NCBI GenBank assembly: GCA_013399855.1
Contig: VXAY01002919.1
Location: forward strand, 656,903-720,902
DNA: 64,000 nt
Reading direction: 5' to 3'
Origin: Oxyruncus cristatus
Lineage: Eukaryota > Chordata > Aves > Passeriformes > Cotingidae
The notes below the pieces were generated by a model. The model saw only the letters and a program-made list of their open reading frames with translations, searched no databases and was not told where the DNA came from. Made by a program: the position numbers and the translations under genes. Below are positions 1 through 11,095 of this stretch, piece by piece. Positions within the stretch are counted from its first letter, which is position 1, and each line of letters starts with the position of its first letter.

Positions 1-280
1 CAGTGAACTCTGACTGACAAATGATGGGTTCCGAGGAGAATTCAGATTTCAACCCAAGTCTGGCTCAGCCAAGAACAAAAAGCTCCATCCTGGGAAAAAA
101 CTTTGCAGGTACTAAGTGGAATATCTCTGCACGTTTCATCCCCTCACAAAACAGCATGGAATAAACATCTCAGTGCTGATTTTCAAAATCCATAGTTCCT
201 TTGACATTTTAATAAAATGCTTACATTTTAAACACCTCATTTGATTCTCACTGCCAACCAGTGGCTGAGCTTTAACAACT
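1..280. other. Upstream flank, no gene seen
   Basis: Mixed AT-rich sequence at the left edge. I see no splice-bounded open frame, no RNA gene and no repeat unit before the first CR1 fragment. Confidence 0.5.
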
Positions 281-530
281 GAATCATAGAATGGTTTGGG
301 CTGGAAGGGACTTTAAAGATCATCTCATTCCACCCCCTGCCACAGGCAGGGACATCTTCCACTAGACCAAGTTGCTCCAAGCCCTGTCCAATACCTGGCC
401 TTGGACATTTCCAGGGATGGGGCAGCCACAGCTTCCCTGGGCAACCTGTGCCAGGGCCTCAGCACCCTCACAGGGAAGAATTTCTTCATAATATCCAATG
501 CAAACCTCCCTTCTTTCAGGTTAAAGCCAT
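281..530 (-). mobile_element. CR1 LINE 3' fragment
   Basis: Reading the minus strand, this is the typical avian CR1 3' end: the left edge carries the reversed tail (AGAATGGTTTGGGCTGGAAG), followed by the CCCCTGCC and GGCAACCTGTGCCAGGGCCT blocks. It is 5'-truncated near 530, next to a short A run. It makes no protein; open frames across it are chance. Confidence 0.93.
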
Positions 531-819
531 GAAAAAAAAAAATATTAGATAAAGAACGTATTCCAACAGAAGTGTAAGCCTGTGTATTCCAGAAAAATTT
601 GTAGTTGTTGTATCTCTCCAAAAGACTCTCAGGCCAAATCTCTGCTGAGTCTGAAGCAGAATGTGAAGTTTTTTCACAGCTCTGTCTATGTGTCACTGCC
701 ATTACAATTATACTCCCCATCTGTAACAGCACTTGAACCATCCACACACATTTTGCTTTCAGTCGGCTCGGGCTTTCGTGTGGAGTCAAACGCTTTCTTT
801 CTACACAACTGAGCGAGAG
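531..819. other. Unannotated intergenic stretch
   Basis: No gene, repeat unit or RNA gene is visible. Short open frames overlap on both strands with no splice context or recognisable protein. Confidence 0.4.
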
Positions 820-1150
820 GGGAAGAAAAGATCAGTGCAAAGCGCTCCTGCAACCCACCACAGACGAGTGGTTCTGTCCCCGCTCGGTTTGAATTGCAGG
901 GTATTGGAAATGCATCGTGTTCCGATCGATTTTCCGACGCGCCCAAGCCACATTCCCCATGCGCTATCGACTCAGCCGTGAAGCCACGAGGCAGAGGCAG
1001 TTAAGAAAATATTTACAGGAGACTGGGTCCTGCAGCAAATCAGTAATGAACTTGTTTGTCTGACCCATTTATTCATGACCCATAAGCGAGCTTCTGATTT
1101 TTTTTTTCTAGAAACTTCGGGCCCCACACACGCTCGTAACGCCGCATAAA
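820..1150. promoter_or_regulatory. CpG-retaining patch of unknown role
   Basis: The sequence is only moderately GC-rich but keeps many CpG dinucleotides, for example around CCGATCGATTTTCCGACGCG (about 920-940) and ACGCTCGTAACGCCGC (about 1130-1145), where the surrounding DNA has few. CpG retention usually means absence of germline methylation, as at promoters and enhancers. No exon is recognisable, so the role is open. It lies about 2.7 kb before the NGF CpG island. Confidence 0.35.
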
Positions 1151-1348
1151 TGGGGATGCTGCACAAACCAACAAAGGCAAAACAGACCCTTATTTCCTGT
1201 ATCAACTTTTTTCATTTTCTGTAATGAACACAAGAGGAGAACTTGCATTGTGATCATTCCTTCCAGCCTCTTGATTAACTTCTACTTGGCCAAACATGGG
1301 TGAGCTCCTTCCAGCTGAGTATTAAAAGCTTAATATCTCCTACATAAA

Positions 1349-1719
1349 CAGGCTGGGAGGGCTGGGGGTGTTCAGTCTGGAGGAGAGAAAGCTCCAGGGA
1401 GACCTGAGAGCCCCTTCCAGCGCCTAAAAGGGCTCCAAGAGAGCTGGAGAGGGACTTTGGACAAGGGCCTGGAGGGACAGGACAAGGGGCAATGGCTTCC
1501 AGAGGGCAGAGTTAGATGGGATATTGGGAAGAAATTCTTCCCTCTGAGGGTGCTGAGGCCCTGGCACAGGTTGCCCAGAGAAGCTGTGGCTGCCCCATCC
1601 TGGGAAGTGTCCAAGGCCAGGCTGGACGAGGCTTGGAGCAACCTGGGATAGTGGAAGGTGTTGGGGACTGGATGATCTTTAAAGTCCCTTCCAACCCAAA
1701 CCACCCTGTGATTCTATGA
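1349..1719 (+). mobile_element. CR1 LINE 3' fragment with intact tail
   Basis: A plus-strand CR1 fragment. It starts in the GGCTGGGAGG...TTCAGTCTGGAGGAGAG block, runs through TTGCCCAGAGAAGCTGTGG and TCCAAGGCCAGGCTGGA, and ends with the CR1 3' end CCTGTGATTCTATGAC. About 370 bp, 5'-truncated. Confidence 0.95.
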
Positions 1720-3655
1720 CTTCCTCCTGGAGTCAGTGTCTTTTGTGCTGCTGAAAGCCTCAGGGAAGGCATTTGGGAAGAAGTGGCTGGGCCTTTCTGT
1801 TTAGAGGAAAAACAGTCTCTTCCTCAGCTCACAGAGGAGAAAAGTTAAGCAAGACTTTCCTCTTTAAATCTGTGGCTCCAACCACTGCTGAAAGAGAAGG
1901 ATCCACCTCTGTGCAGTGCTCTGAGTAGACCAGCCCACCTGGGATCAGGAATTCCTCCGCTCCTGCTGCTGCCACACCTACTCCAAAAGCTGAATTGGTG
2001 TTTGTTTGGGTGACATGGGAACGTCAGAAAAAGCAGACAGGCTTGTGCTTCTTCCCAGGGATGGTCACAGCTGTGCTGCTTGCCCATATCAGCCTGCTGG
2101 TATGAACTCCAGAGGTATATGGGACAAGGAGAGGATTTCTTCAAGTCAGAGATAAGGTGCTTGTGATACAGATTAAGTACAAACACAATGTATTTCTGAT
2201 TACTGTGTCCAAACGAGCTTTTGTGACACAGTTTTAAGAAAAAACAGGCAGCTCTTGCCAAGAAATCAACTTAGAGATGCTCAGCACAAGTGTGCACTAA
2301 CCTTTAAGTAAAGAAAAGGAAAAACCTATCATTTTATATCTCTCTTTTGATGCTGTTTGCTACAGTCACAATGGGCTCTAATGCTCTTTCCAATTTTCCA
2401 GCACAAAGTCCTAATCTGAGGATATTCTAATGAAGTGAGACAAATGCTCAGCACAAGAACAGCCTGGCAGCTCTGCCATGAAACCCGAAGCTCAGCCCAA
2501 ATCCCGAGGTCAAGGTTTTCAGGCAAAACTTGCAGAAAGTCTCTTCTGTGTAAATGGGGACATGACACTTTGGCCTGTGACTGCTATCACGTGTGGAAGC
2601 ATTTTTCCTGGAGAAAAACAAAGCAATCTGCATAATCCTGGCAAATGGGGGAGGCAATTTTAGCACTTGCATCGAGCATTTCTTGCTGCAATTTCCGTAA
2701 GGACATTCCAGGCAATTTTAAATGCACATCACCTCCAAGAATCAATATAGCACTGAAGCCACTGTTATCTTTGGCACTGTGGGGAAGAAAATTAAGGTTT
2801 GTCTTAATTTTGATAAAATATGAAGATGTGGTTGCTCCAGGTTCAGAAAGCAGCATGTCCCTGTGGCAAATAACGTGATTATCTCAAAGCTACTTTGCCT
2901 TCTTGCTCTTTGCCTTTCCATAGTGCCTTCCACACATCTTTCCCAAAGGATTTGAAGGACCAGTCTCTCCAGCTGGCTGCCCTCTCCTGGATGGAATCAA
3001 AAAGTGTTTGATTATTTCCACTTAGATAAAATGCAGCGATCTGCTTTTAATTTTTTTTTTTCCTCGCGTCTGTATAATCACAAAAGTTCCACTACGCCAG
3101 AACGAGAACTAGGAAATTCTAAGGGGCTGCTTCATAATCCTCTACAGACTTGCCAACTTTTTTGACAGTGGAGTTTTTAGCCAAATTGCCTTTATACATA
3201 TATATATATATAAAACAAAATTTTTCATTTTCACATTTCACATTTCTTTCCTATATTTACCAGTGCCCAAACCCCACTGCTGTGGGGTTAATCCACCTCC
3301 TCAAACACACAGAAAAACATTTCCATATCTGTTTGTTACTTAAGGTACGCGTGTTAAACACGGAATATTACAACTGGAAGGGTACTTATATAATCTTTTC
3401 CTCTGCCTCAAGTCAGGGTCAAATATTTCTTTGCTGCTCCAGATCAGCGCTTGGCTGACCCCAGTTAGAGACAGCTGATAATGGGGACTGCTCAGTTTTT
3501 GCAGGGAACACAGTGCACTGCTTCCCCAGTTAACTATTGGTGTCCCTACAGGTTTGTTTACAGACTCCCGAGATGAGCAAAGGGCTCTGGAGATGATTTT
3601 CCAAAGGACCCATTCATCAGGGAGCTGGGAGTTTCACTCCGCGAGCCCTCATCTT
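1720..3655. other. Unannotated stretch upstream of the NGF CpG island
   Basis: No gene is supported. It holds a short (TA)n tract at about 3194-3212 and a poly-T run near 3051, otherwise unique-looking sequence. Open frames are all short, overlap on both strands and lack splice context. It is free of recognisable CR1. Confidence 0.45.
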
Positions 3656-3938
3656 TAAATCGAGGGCAAGGATTAGGATGCAGAGTGGAAAGGCTGAGGA
3701 CAAAACACCCCTCAGATGAGCGCTTCAGTTGTTGCCAGCGGCACCGGGGAAGCCGGAGGGTTTCTCCCGGCGCTCCGTGTGCGCGGTCAGACAACCAGCC
3801 GCGCTCTGAAAACTTTCACTGCACATCTGTGCATCCCTCGCCGGAGCTCGGCGCCGAGCCAAGGGGGCTGAATTCCTGCGAGCCCGTGCAGCTCCCACAC
3901 GTCCCCAGCGCTAGGACCCAGAGGGAGCCGGCTCGCTG

Positions 3939-3945
3939 TGAGTCA
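3939..3945 (+). promoter_or_regulatory. NGF: AP-1 (Fos/Jun) consensus site
   Basis: Exact TGAGTCA inside the CpG island, 174 bp before the candidate exon-1 donor. Fos/Jun induction of NGF is known in rodents, but this copy's use is inferred. Confidence 0.35.
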
Positions 3946-3974
3946 GTGCGGCGGCTGAGCCCTGCGAGCGCTGA

Positions 3975-4118
3975 ATGAGGCTGGAAAAGCAGAGGGAATG
4001 TGAATGGCTCTTCTGGCTGGCGAGAGTGGCCGAGGACTGGGGTGCTACGGAGCACAGAGCAGCCTGGAGAACCCTCGGGAGCCCCTGTCCCCCCGGCGTC
4101 CAGCGCTCCGGCTCTGAG
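3975..4118 (+). other. NGF: Candidate NGF 5' exon with in-frame upstream ATG
   Basis: The ATG at 3975 opens 48 codons that run without a stop to the donor GAG|GTGAGT at 4118. Splicing directly to the NGF acceptor at 29385 would keep the frame exactly: the exon ends in Ser-Glu and the next exon reads Val-His-Asn-Val-Met. Rodent NGF has a long precursor isoform reading through the same Ser-Glu|Val-His-Ser-Val junction, so the phase match is suggestive. The extension itself resembles no protein I know, has no second start signal, and may simply be 5' UTR. A further non-coding exon in between is possible. The real 5' end of the exon cannot be read from sequence. Confidence 0.4.
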
Positions 4119-4296
4119 GTGAGTGACCCCGCACAGCCGGACCCGCGGCCGCGGCACCGGCTCGGGGAACTCCGGCATCTCCTCAGCCGGCCCGCTGCGT
4201 TCGTGCTCTTCGCGGTGATTTTTTTTCGCTCCCCGGAGGAGGAGGCACAGATTGGGTGCCCGCGAAATACTTCAACGCTTAAAAAAAAAAAAAAAA

Positions 4297-4328
4297 NNNN
4301 NNNNNNNNNNNNNNNNNNNNNNNNNNNN
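4297..4328. other. Assembly gap (32 N) in a poly-A run
   Basis: Thirty-two N bases flanked on both sides by A homopolymer. The missing sequence is probably the A tract itself or a simple repeat. Confidence 0.95.
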
Positions 4329-6580
4329 AAAAAAAGCAGCTTTTGCAAGCAAAAGGTGGGTCTGGCGAAACCGAAAAACTGCATCTGCTGAGGCAGGTTT
4401 GGCTGCACGCACATCTGGAAGGTGTTCCTGCAGCAGCTGTGGATAAGCTTAAAGCCTGAAAAACATCTTTAGCAAGAGCAGCTTAATCTTAGGGAAATGC
4501 AAGTGTTCTTGTTCTTTTCATCCAGGTATATGGGAACTTAGTTTTATTTGCATTCTACAGCAGTCACACCTATATGAAAATTCTTTCCTGGCTTTGTTCT
4601 GAATATTAAGGCTTTCTTATTTGCTTTTTTTCTTTGCTTTTTTTTTTTTTCTGTGATAATTCTACTCTGGATAAAAACTCCTTTCTTCCTTTGCTAACAT
4701 AAATAAATAGGAATTCTGCTAAATCAAAGTGTGACTGGCCCAAGGCAGAATCCTTTTAGCTGCAGACAGAGAAGTACTTCACCAAAGACCCGCGTATCCT
4801 CTAGGATGTCCACTTGGAAAAGCTCACGACCTCCCTGCTGTAGTGACAGGATGGAGCTGACCATGTTTATTGATTTATAGAGGGTGATAACACTCTTTTA
4901 GCTGAGACAGAGATGAAAACAGGGACCCCGGTCAGGGAGACAGAAGAAATTTGTGTGCCGAGAACAAAAAGTGTTTGTGCTTCGGTTCTTTCTTCACTTT
5001 AAATTCTCCTTATATGCTCAAGAAGTTTTAGAAAAACACCAAAAGTGAGCGTGCTTGTCAGGCTGGTTTTCCAAGTTGTCACAGCTTGGAAGTTGCATTG
5101 TAACTGTTAGACAGATAATTTATGGATGTTTTCATGCATTAAAGTATCACAATAAAGTTTTTGGGGCACTTTTTTTTGCTAAGCCAAACTGAAAGGTGAC
5201 AATTATCTGCAATAAGATAGAGAGGGAGCTGATTTGTCTGTACTTTCCTGCTCTCGGCACTTTGGAGCTGGTTCAGATATTGGGGAAAACAGGCTTTCAA
5301 AATCCCCCTGACAACTGCCATTTCAGGCATTTGTCTGAAACTATGAGGGCTACAATATTTTCTGCACTTTCCCAAAGAGATTGCAGTGATGGAATGAAGA
5401 ATTAAATATACTGGAGCGTGCTCAAGTATGATAAGAAAGGCTTGGCCTTTAAATACATTCATAATCATCCATATGAATCATTTTTAAACAAATCTCAGCC
5501 AGATCTGGAGAGGAGCCCCCCAACACATCTGGGCAGTGGAGTAACAGTGATTTCACATCTTGATCAGTCCCAGCCAGTCACCCTGAAGGGATCTGTCACT
5601 CACAACAAGGTGGCAAAGAAAGTAACTGTGGCTTTCTTTTTCTCATCCTCCTAGCAGTGACCCTTTTCTCCATCAAAACCTGAAATTATCTTTCAGATTT
5701 CTTCATTTAAGTTCACTGGAGAATTATAACAAGCATGAGCATCGTTTTATCCCATATGCTAAATAAACAGTTACTCCACAGAATAACTGGGCAGTCCATG
5801 AAATCACCATAGGATATTAATTTAAAAAATCAGGTTAGAGAAATACCTAAAGTATGTGTTCACATTAGCATTTTCAAGTGCAAACTGTGTTCCTTTAATG
5901 GGATGCCTAGAACAAGGGTCAAATAGAACACATTAAAAACTAGACTATTTGAATCAATTGAATAAATCCCATAAATTCCCCTACTACTCCATGGCTTTGG
6001 CCACATAAAAATATTCATTTAAATACAAATTCTCTTAAATTTTTGTTGTTGTTTCCATACAACATGCTTGTAGGACAAAGAGAATATTGAATACATATTA
6101 ATTAGCACTAATTGAATTAAATTCAAGGCAAGTGGAAAAATACTGATGTTCTAAAGAAGTTAACAGAAATCTCTGATTTTTTTCACTCTATATTTTAGGA
6201 ACAAGCTCCGCTGATAAAAAAAAAAAAGAAAAAGGGTTAATAAAATTCATGGTTTCATTCCAAAAGATCCAACGCTCTAACAGCAAAAGCCAGGGCTGGA
6301 TTGGTGGGGTTAGAAATATCTGTCAATCCCAAATGTGAGGCCAATCAAAGGCAGTGAAACTCAACCCCCTTCCAGACCAGCCACAGCAACGGTGACCTCT
6401 GCCGGCAGCTGCCCCTCCAGGAGCCAGGGATTTAGGGCCTTATTCAGCAAGTCACCACAAAACAAAGTACTTATTAAATCAGGTTTTCACTCAGAGAAAT
6501 GTGTGAAACGTGTCTCACCAAAAACGTGTTCCCACCAAACGTGTCTCATGGGAAAGAAACTTGCCTCGGGGGGAACGGAG
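4329..6580. other. AT-rich CR1-free intronic stretch
   Basis: No gene, RNA gene or recognisable repeat. The part at about 5650-6250 is strongly AT-rich with scattered ATTTA- and TTAAT-type motifs, and a short A-rich run lies at about 6217-6231. It follows directly on the candidate NGF promoter, so regulatory content is possible but not shown. Confidence 0.4.
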
Positions 6581-6983
6581 CTGGGGAAGGGGCTGGAGCA
6601 CCAGGAGCAGCTGAGGGAGCTGGGAGGGTTCAGATGGAGAAAAGGAGGCTCAGGGGGGACTTTCTGACAGGAGGTTGTGGCCACGAGGGGGTCGGGCTCT
6701 GCTCCCAGGGAACACAGGACAGGACAAGAGGAAACGGCCTCAAGCTGTGCCAGGGGAGGTTTAGGTTGGATATTATGGAAAATTTCTTCCCTGACAGGGT
6801 GGTCAGGCGCTGTCACAGGCTGCCCAGGGCAGTGGTGGAGTCACCATCCCTGGAAGGGTTCAAAAAATGCTCAGATGTGGCATTTGGGGACATGGTTTAG
6901 TGGTGAACACAGCGGTGCTGGTTAAGGGCTGAACTCGATGATCTTAGAGGCCTTTTCCAACCAAAATGATTCCATGATTCTTT
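6581..6983 (+). mobile_element. CR1 LINE 3' fragment
   Basis: Plus-strand CR1 with the blocks GCTGAGGGAGCTGGGAGGGT, TGTGCCAGGGGAGGTTTAGG, CTGCCCAGGGCAGTGGTGGA and a tail GATTCCATGATTCTTTG. This is the subfamily with the GGAGGTTTAGGTTGGAT block, unlike the more common AGGGCAGGGTTAGATTGGAT type elsewhere in the window. Confidence 0.93.
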
Positions 6984-7218
6984 GTAAACAAAAGGCACAT
7001 CTACCAGTGCTGCTGTAACTGTGCTCCTTCCCCAACCAGAAGGAAGTTGTCCCTGGGCTGGGTCTGACCTGAGCCCGGTCACAGAGGCCAGTGCTTTTAA
7101 GAACATTTCTCCAACCAAAGCGTCTCTCGCACTCGGGGACAGATGTCCTGTGGGATGTGTGTGGCTTGTTCTCCTGACACAATGCCCTTTGTGCACTCTG
7201 TGGAATTCATTAAATATT

Positions 7219-7244
7219 TGTGTGTGTGTGTGTGTGTGTGTGTG
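7219..7244. repeat. (TG)n microsatellite
   Basis: Thirteen uninterrupted TG units. Likely length-polymorphic. Confidence 0.95.
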
Positions 7245-7549
7245 CATTTATACCAAAAATTCTGTGGTCAAGCAAAGCAAGATCCTTTTTGCTGTTGCCA
7301 AGGGAGCGGAGTATCAATTACTGTGGGTTATGTGCACTCTTGTCTGCCCAGTTCCACTAATCCTAAAGCCACGGAATTTGGGGGAAAGAGAATCTCAGAC
7401 CCTCAATATTAACTCCTACTGTCCCCAAATCCTGGGCACTGCTTGTAGTTCTGGCCATCAGTTACATGGATAAAAGGATAGAGCAAAGCAAGAAAAGGTG
7501 CAGGATGACGAAAGCCTGGAACATTTTCTGTATTTAGAGAAACTACAGA

Positions 7550-7997
7550 GATTGTGATTTCTAAGTCTGGAAAAGAGACGGCTGACAAGGGGTGTAAGGG
7601 AGATATTTATAGTCATAGTTGTCCTTAGGAAGTCTAAAGGAAAAGGCTGTTGTCTTGTCTCCCGGTTCCAAAATAAAAGAGGGGGAAATAAAACTGGCAG
7701 GTGGCAACTCCAAGGCGAACAAAAGAAGGTGGTTCCTCTCTCCGGGCATAATGGAGCTCTGGAATTCCTTTCCGTGGGATATTGTAGGTCACAGGGTTCA
7801 GGAAGCAATCAGACATCCTGAAAGCAAAGATGCTGCCTGTGGTTCCATAAATCCAAAATGATTGCTGAGTGGGAGAGCACTCCAAGGAGATGATCCCCAT
7901 GTGGTTGCCCTACTCAGGCACCACTCCCCACAATCACCAGCTGCTGCAGGAGGCAGAATTACTGACCTGGATGCACTTCTGTTCCAGAAACTTCTCG
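7550..7997 (+). mobile_element. Old, diverged CR1-like fragment
   Basis: The order of blocks follows the 3' part of ancient amniote CR1 families: a GGGAGATATTTATAG segment, a GGCAGGTGGCAACTCC...GAACAAAAGAAGGT segment, then TGGAATTCC...GTGGGATATTGT and finally GACCTGGATGCACTTCTG. Each is a degraded form of the familiar old-CR1 consensus. It is clearly older than the other copies. Its boundaries are uncertain by about 50 bp. Confidence 0.6.
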
Positions 7998-8857
7998 TCA
8001 GTGCTTTATGCAGAGCAAATACTTGACCTACCCCGGAAAAAAGAGGTGACTGTGTAATATTTACTGTGGGTGGCCAGTTCTCTGATAAAAAGAAGGGCAA
8101 TTCCGGCAAAATTAAAAGGTAAAATAGCACCCTTCGTTTTGATTTTTGCTTAAGAAATTAGGTGTAGGCCAGTGTTCGTGGAAGTTACCACTACAGAGAG
8201 ACATTAATGCTGAGATTTACAGCTCCTCAGGCAAATCAGTGTCTAAATAGATCAGGACTGAGGAAGGCCTGGGAAAATACAAATCTGGTGGTTCTTGTGG
8301 AATTCACCGAAATGTAGTGCAAATGTGGACATACAAATTTATCTCATACCTTTGTGGTCTTTATGCAGAGCAGACACCTTCTTTGAAACTCATTATTGGA
8401 CTAAAATACTTTCTAACAGCTCTCATTGACAATATTATACGTAAATCTTAAGTTAAAGGAACAGGGAAATACATAAATAATTACATTGACAATGCATGCA
8501 GAAATCAGGCCCTACAAACACACACACACATGAATGAGATCTCTGTGGCACATTATCTAAATCCCAAATTCAAATGACCGCACGAGGTAGTTTGAAATAA
8601 CATTTAATGGCTTTATTGAGAGGCTTCTGTAGCATCTTTTGAATTTCCCCAGGCCATCGTTCGATGAATGAAACACCTCTGAGTTTTCCTTGTCTTGGAG
8701 GAAGTGGTTTTTTTTCCCCTTTCTTCTTTTTTTCCCTGGTTCTTGCACTTACAACGGTGTTTTGAGATTTCATGGCACGGGAGTTGACACTGTCAGATGG
8801 CCCAGACCAAGATGTATCAGACCCAACGTTCTCTGTTGCTGGGATCAGTTTTATTAC
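7998..8857. other. Unannotated intronic stretch
   Basis: No gene or dispersed repeat recognised. A short (CA)n tract lies at about 8515-8530. Open frames are short and lack splice context. Confidence 0.4.
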
Positions 8858-9103
8858 ACAGAATCCCAGAATGGTTTGAGTGGGAAGGGGCCTTAAAGTT
8901 CATCCAGTCCAACCCCAACACCTTCCACTAGCCCAGGTTGCTCCAACCTGGCCTTGGACACTTCCAGGGATGGGGCAGCCACAGCTTCTCTGGGCAACCT
9001 GTGCCAGGGCCTCCCCACCCTCACAGGGAAGAATTCCTTCCCAATACCCCATCTAACCCTGTCCCCTCCCAGTTTAAAGCCATTCCCCCTTGTCCTGTCT
9101 CAT
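8858..9103 (-). mobile_element. CR1 LINE 3' fragment
   Basis: Minus-strand CR1. The left edge holds the reversed tail AGAATCCCAGAATGGTTTGA, then TTCCACTAGCCCAGGTTGCT and CTTCTCTGGGCAACCTGTGC. It ends at CCCTTGTCCTGTCTC. Confidence 0.93.
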
Positions 9104-9581
9104 GGATATGGCTTCCACATCTCACAGTGGTATTTCCTGGAAGAAACTCGGAGATGGAGACAATGGACAGCAAAAATCCTTAGGGATTGTCTGGCTTGGA
9201 CTTTACAACCCAAACCCAAACACATCTCCCCTCAGACTGACAGAAGTCAAACCTGCAGCGACCAGACCACTTGATGTAGCTCAAGGCTTCTTTTATCCAG
9301 GGATTTTCTAAAACTGAACGTCGAACACAGACCATTAAACTGATTCCAAAAAGTCTTTCTCTTATTTATGTTCCTGGCTCCAAAATCCAATTTCCTGTTC
9401 CCATAGGGTCCATAACAACGCGCTAATAAAAGATCAAATTCTGCTCCCATTGACTTGTTATGAATCAAAACTCCCACTGATTTCAGTGGGAAAAGATTCA
9501 AGGACAAAGCCAGAAAAAAAATCAAATAGAAGTTAAGACAACTCCTTGGACTGTTCTGGGCTCTGTTTGCGTATTATTGAC

Positions 9582-9673
9582 AAAATCATAGGATCATTAA
9601 GGTTGGAAAAGACCTCCAAGATCATCAATCCAACTTTTGACTTAACACCACCACGCCCACTAAACCATAATGA
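9582..9673 (-). mobile_element. Short CR1 3'-tail fragment
   Basis: About 90 bp beginning AATCATAGGATCATTAAGG, then GGAAAAGACCTCCAAGATCA: the reversed 3' end of a different CR1 subfamily (TTGGAAAAGACC type). Strongly 5'-truncated. Confidence 0.85.
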
Positions 9674-10182
9674 CATTTATGTTATGCAGACAGATACGAA
9701 GCTCCATCCAAGAATAAAATGAATGAAATGAATGAATAATTGATAAAACGAGTCTGGTTCTTATGCTGAGGGCTGGTCATTTCTTTTGAACTGTCATATT
9801 TGTGAGAAATGTTGCTGCCTCAAGGAGAATGCAGCAAAAATGGCTTCAGCTCAGTCACTTGTTAACTGCCCAGAACATTTATAAAGATTAGGCTGATTCT
9901 GACAGTTCTGACCTACAATGAGTAAATTAGCCCAGTGTAAATACAGCTGGGAAGCAGATTATGTCGTTGATAACTGTCTATTTGCTAAGTGTGGCTTTGC
10001 TGGGCGAAAAACTCCTATTTTGATTTTTTCCTGCTCTTAATCGTTTCATATTTTCCCCTATTGTTTGGATACAAAGGTGACACAGATTTCGTTGGGTTTT
10101 TTTTGTGGTCTGGTTCACTGCTTTACTTTGACTGTTTTGTTTTGTTCCTGACACAACCATGTGTGATCCAGGCTCTTAAAAC

Positions 10183-10183
<1 letters not shown>
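9674..10183. other. Unannotated intronic stretch
   Basis: Contains an imperfect AATG-type run at about 9715-9740 and T-rich sequence further on. No gene seen. Confidence 0.4.
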
Positions 10184-10213
<30 letters not shown>

Positions 10214-10230
10214 GAAAGAAAAAAAAAAAA
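10184..10230. repeat. Poly-A followed by (GA)n and A-rich tract
   Basis: Twenty A residues, then AG repeats to about 10215, then more A. It could be a retroposon tail, but I recognise no retrocopy upstream. Treat as simple repeat. Confidence 0.9.
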
Positions 10231-10939
10231 GAGTTCTTCAGAAATTTTTGTGATGGGGATTTGCCAAGCACCTCATGGCTGTGTAATACTTTGATTAGGA
10301 TACATTTAACAGCTCTGGCTCACAGAAGATGCGTTGTTCCATTTTGAAACAGAGGGTTTTTTGGGTTTTTTTTGACGACTTTATGTGCTGGATGACTCAG
10401 GTATGGAAAAAGACCTGTGCTTGTTCACAAAGAGCTTTGCCCTGTGGTGGATGACACAGCCTGCATTTTCCAAAGTGCATCATTTCCTGCCCATTATTCC
10501 GGGATCCTTTTGAGATGCTCTGTGTCCCAGTCCCAGACCAGCAAGGTGTTGAAGGTGCATGCATTCCAAAGCCATACAAATCATTAATTTGAATTATTTG
10601 TAACCCAACATGCTTATGTTGCTCTTAGGATCTCCCATTTGCCTCCGTCTGAGAGAGGATCACCAAGATGAGCCTTTCACTTGGTCATTCTCATTGAGAG
10701 GATATTAAAGGGATTCTATTTAATGAGGAATAAGTTGATCATTCTTTCTTTTGCTCAGTGATAGAAATTTTATCCATTTCCCTCAGCAAAACCCTTCATA
10801 GTAACTGCACTTCTTACCTGGAAGAGAAACAAATGCGCCCAGAATAAGCCACAGAGATAAGCTGTGGGTTTATTTTCCATGTCAAGAATCTTTTCCCTTC
10901 CTCCCCTTGCTATTGGGGAGCCACCTGGTCCAGTGGAAA
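10231..10939. other. Unannotated intronic stretch
   Basis: No gene, RNA gene or dispersed repeat recognised. Confidence 0.4.
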
Positions 10940-11095
10940 GTGTGGACTCCTCATCCCTGGAAGTGTCCAAGGCCAGGTTGGATGGGGCTTGGAGCCACCT
11001 GGGCTACTGGAAGGTGTCCCTGCCCAGGGCAGGGGGTGGCATGGGGTGAGCTTTAAGGTCCCTTCTAACCCGGATCATCTCAGGATTCTATGATT
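10940..11095 (+). mobile_element. CR1 LINE 3'-tail fragment
   Basis: Plus-strand CR1 of about 155 bp: CATCCCTGGAAGTGTCCAAG, GGCAGGGGGTGGC and the tail CAGGATTCTATGATTGATG. Confidence 0.92.

Larger units (their letters stand above)
3660..4260. promoter_or_regulatory. NGF: CpG island, candidate NGF promoter
   Basis: About 600 bp of GC- and CpG-rich DNA that stands out from the AT-rich flanks. It has no obvious TATA box. An exact AP-1 motif TGAGTCA lies at 3939-3945. A plus-strand splice donor GAG|GTGAGT follows at 4118/4119. NGF genes of mammals start from a GC-rich promoter with a mostly non-coding first exon far upstream of the coding exon, and AP-1 control of NGF is established in rodents. 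Assigning this island to NGF rests on position, orientation and the donor; no transcript evidence is available. It could belong to an unrelated transcript. Confidence 0.55.

Noticed and set aside
10184..10230. Poly-A/GA tract as a processed-pseudogene tail
   Set aside because: No recognisable retrocopy upstream and no flanking target duplication seen.
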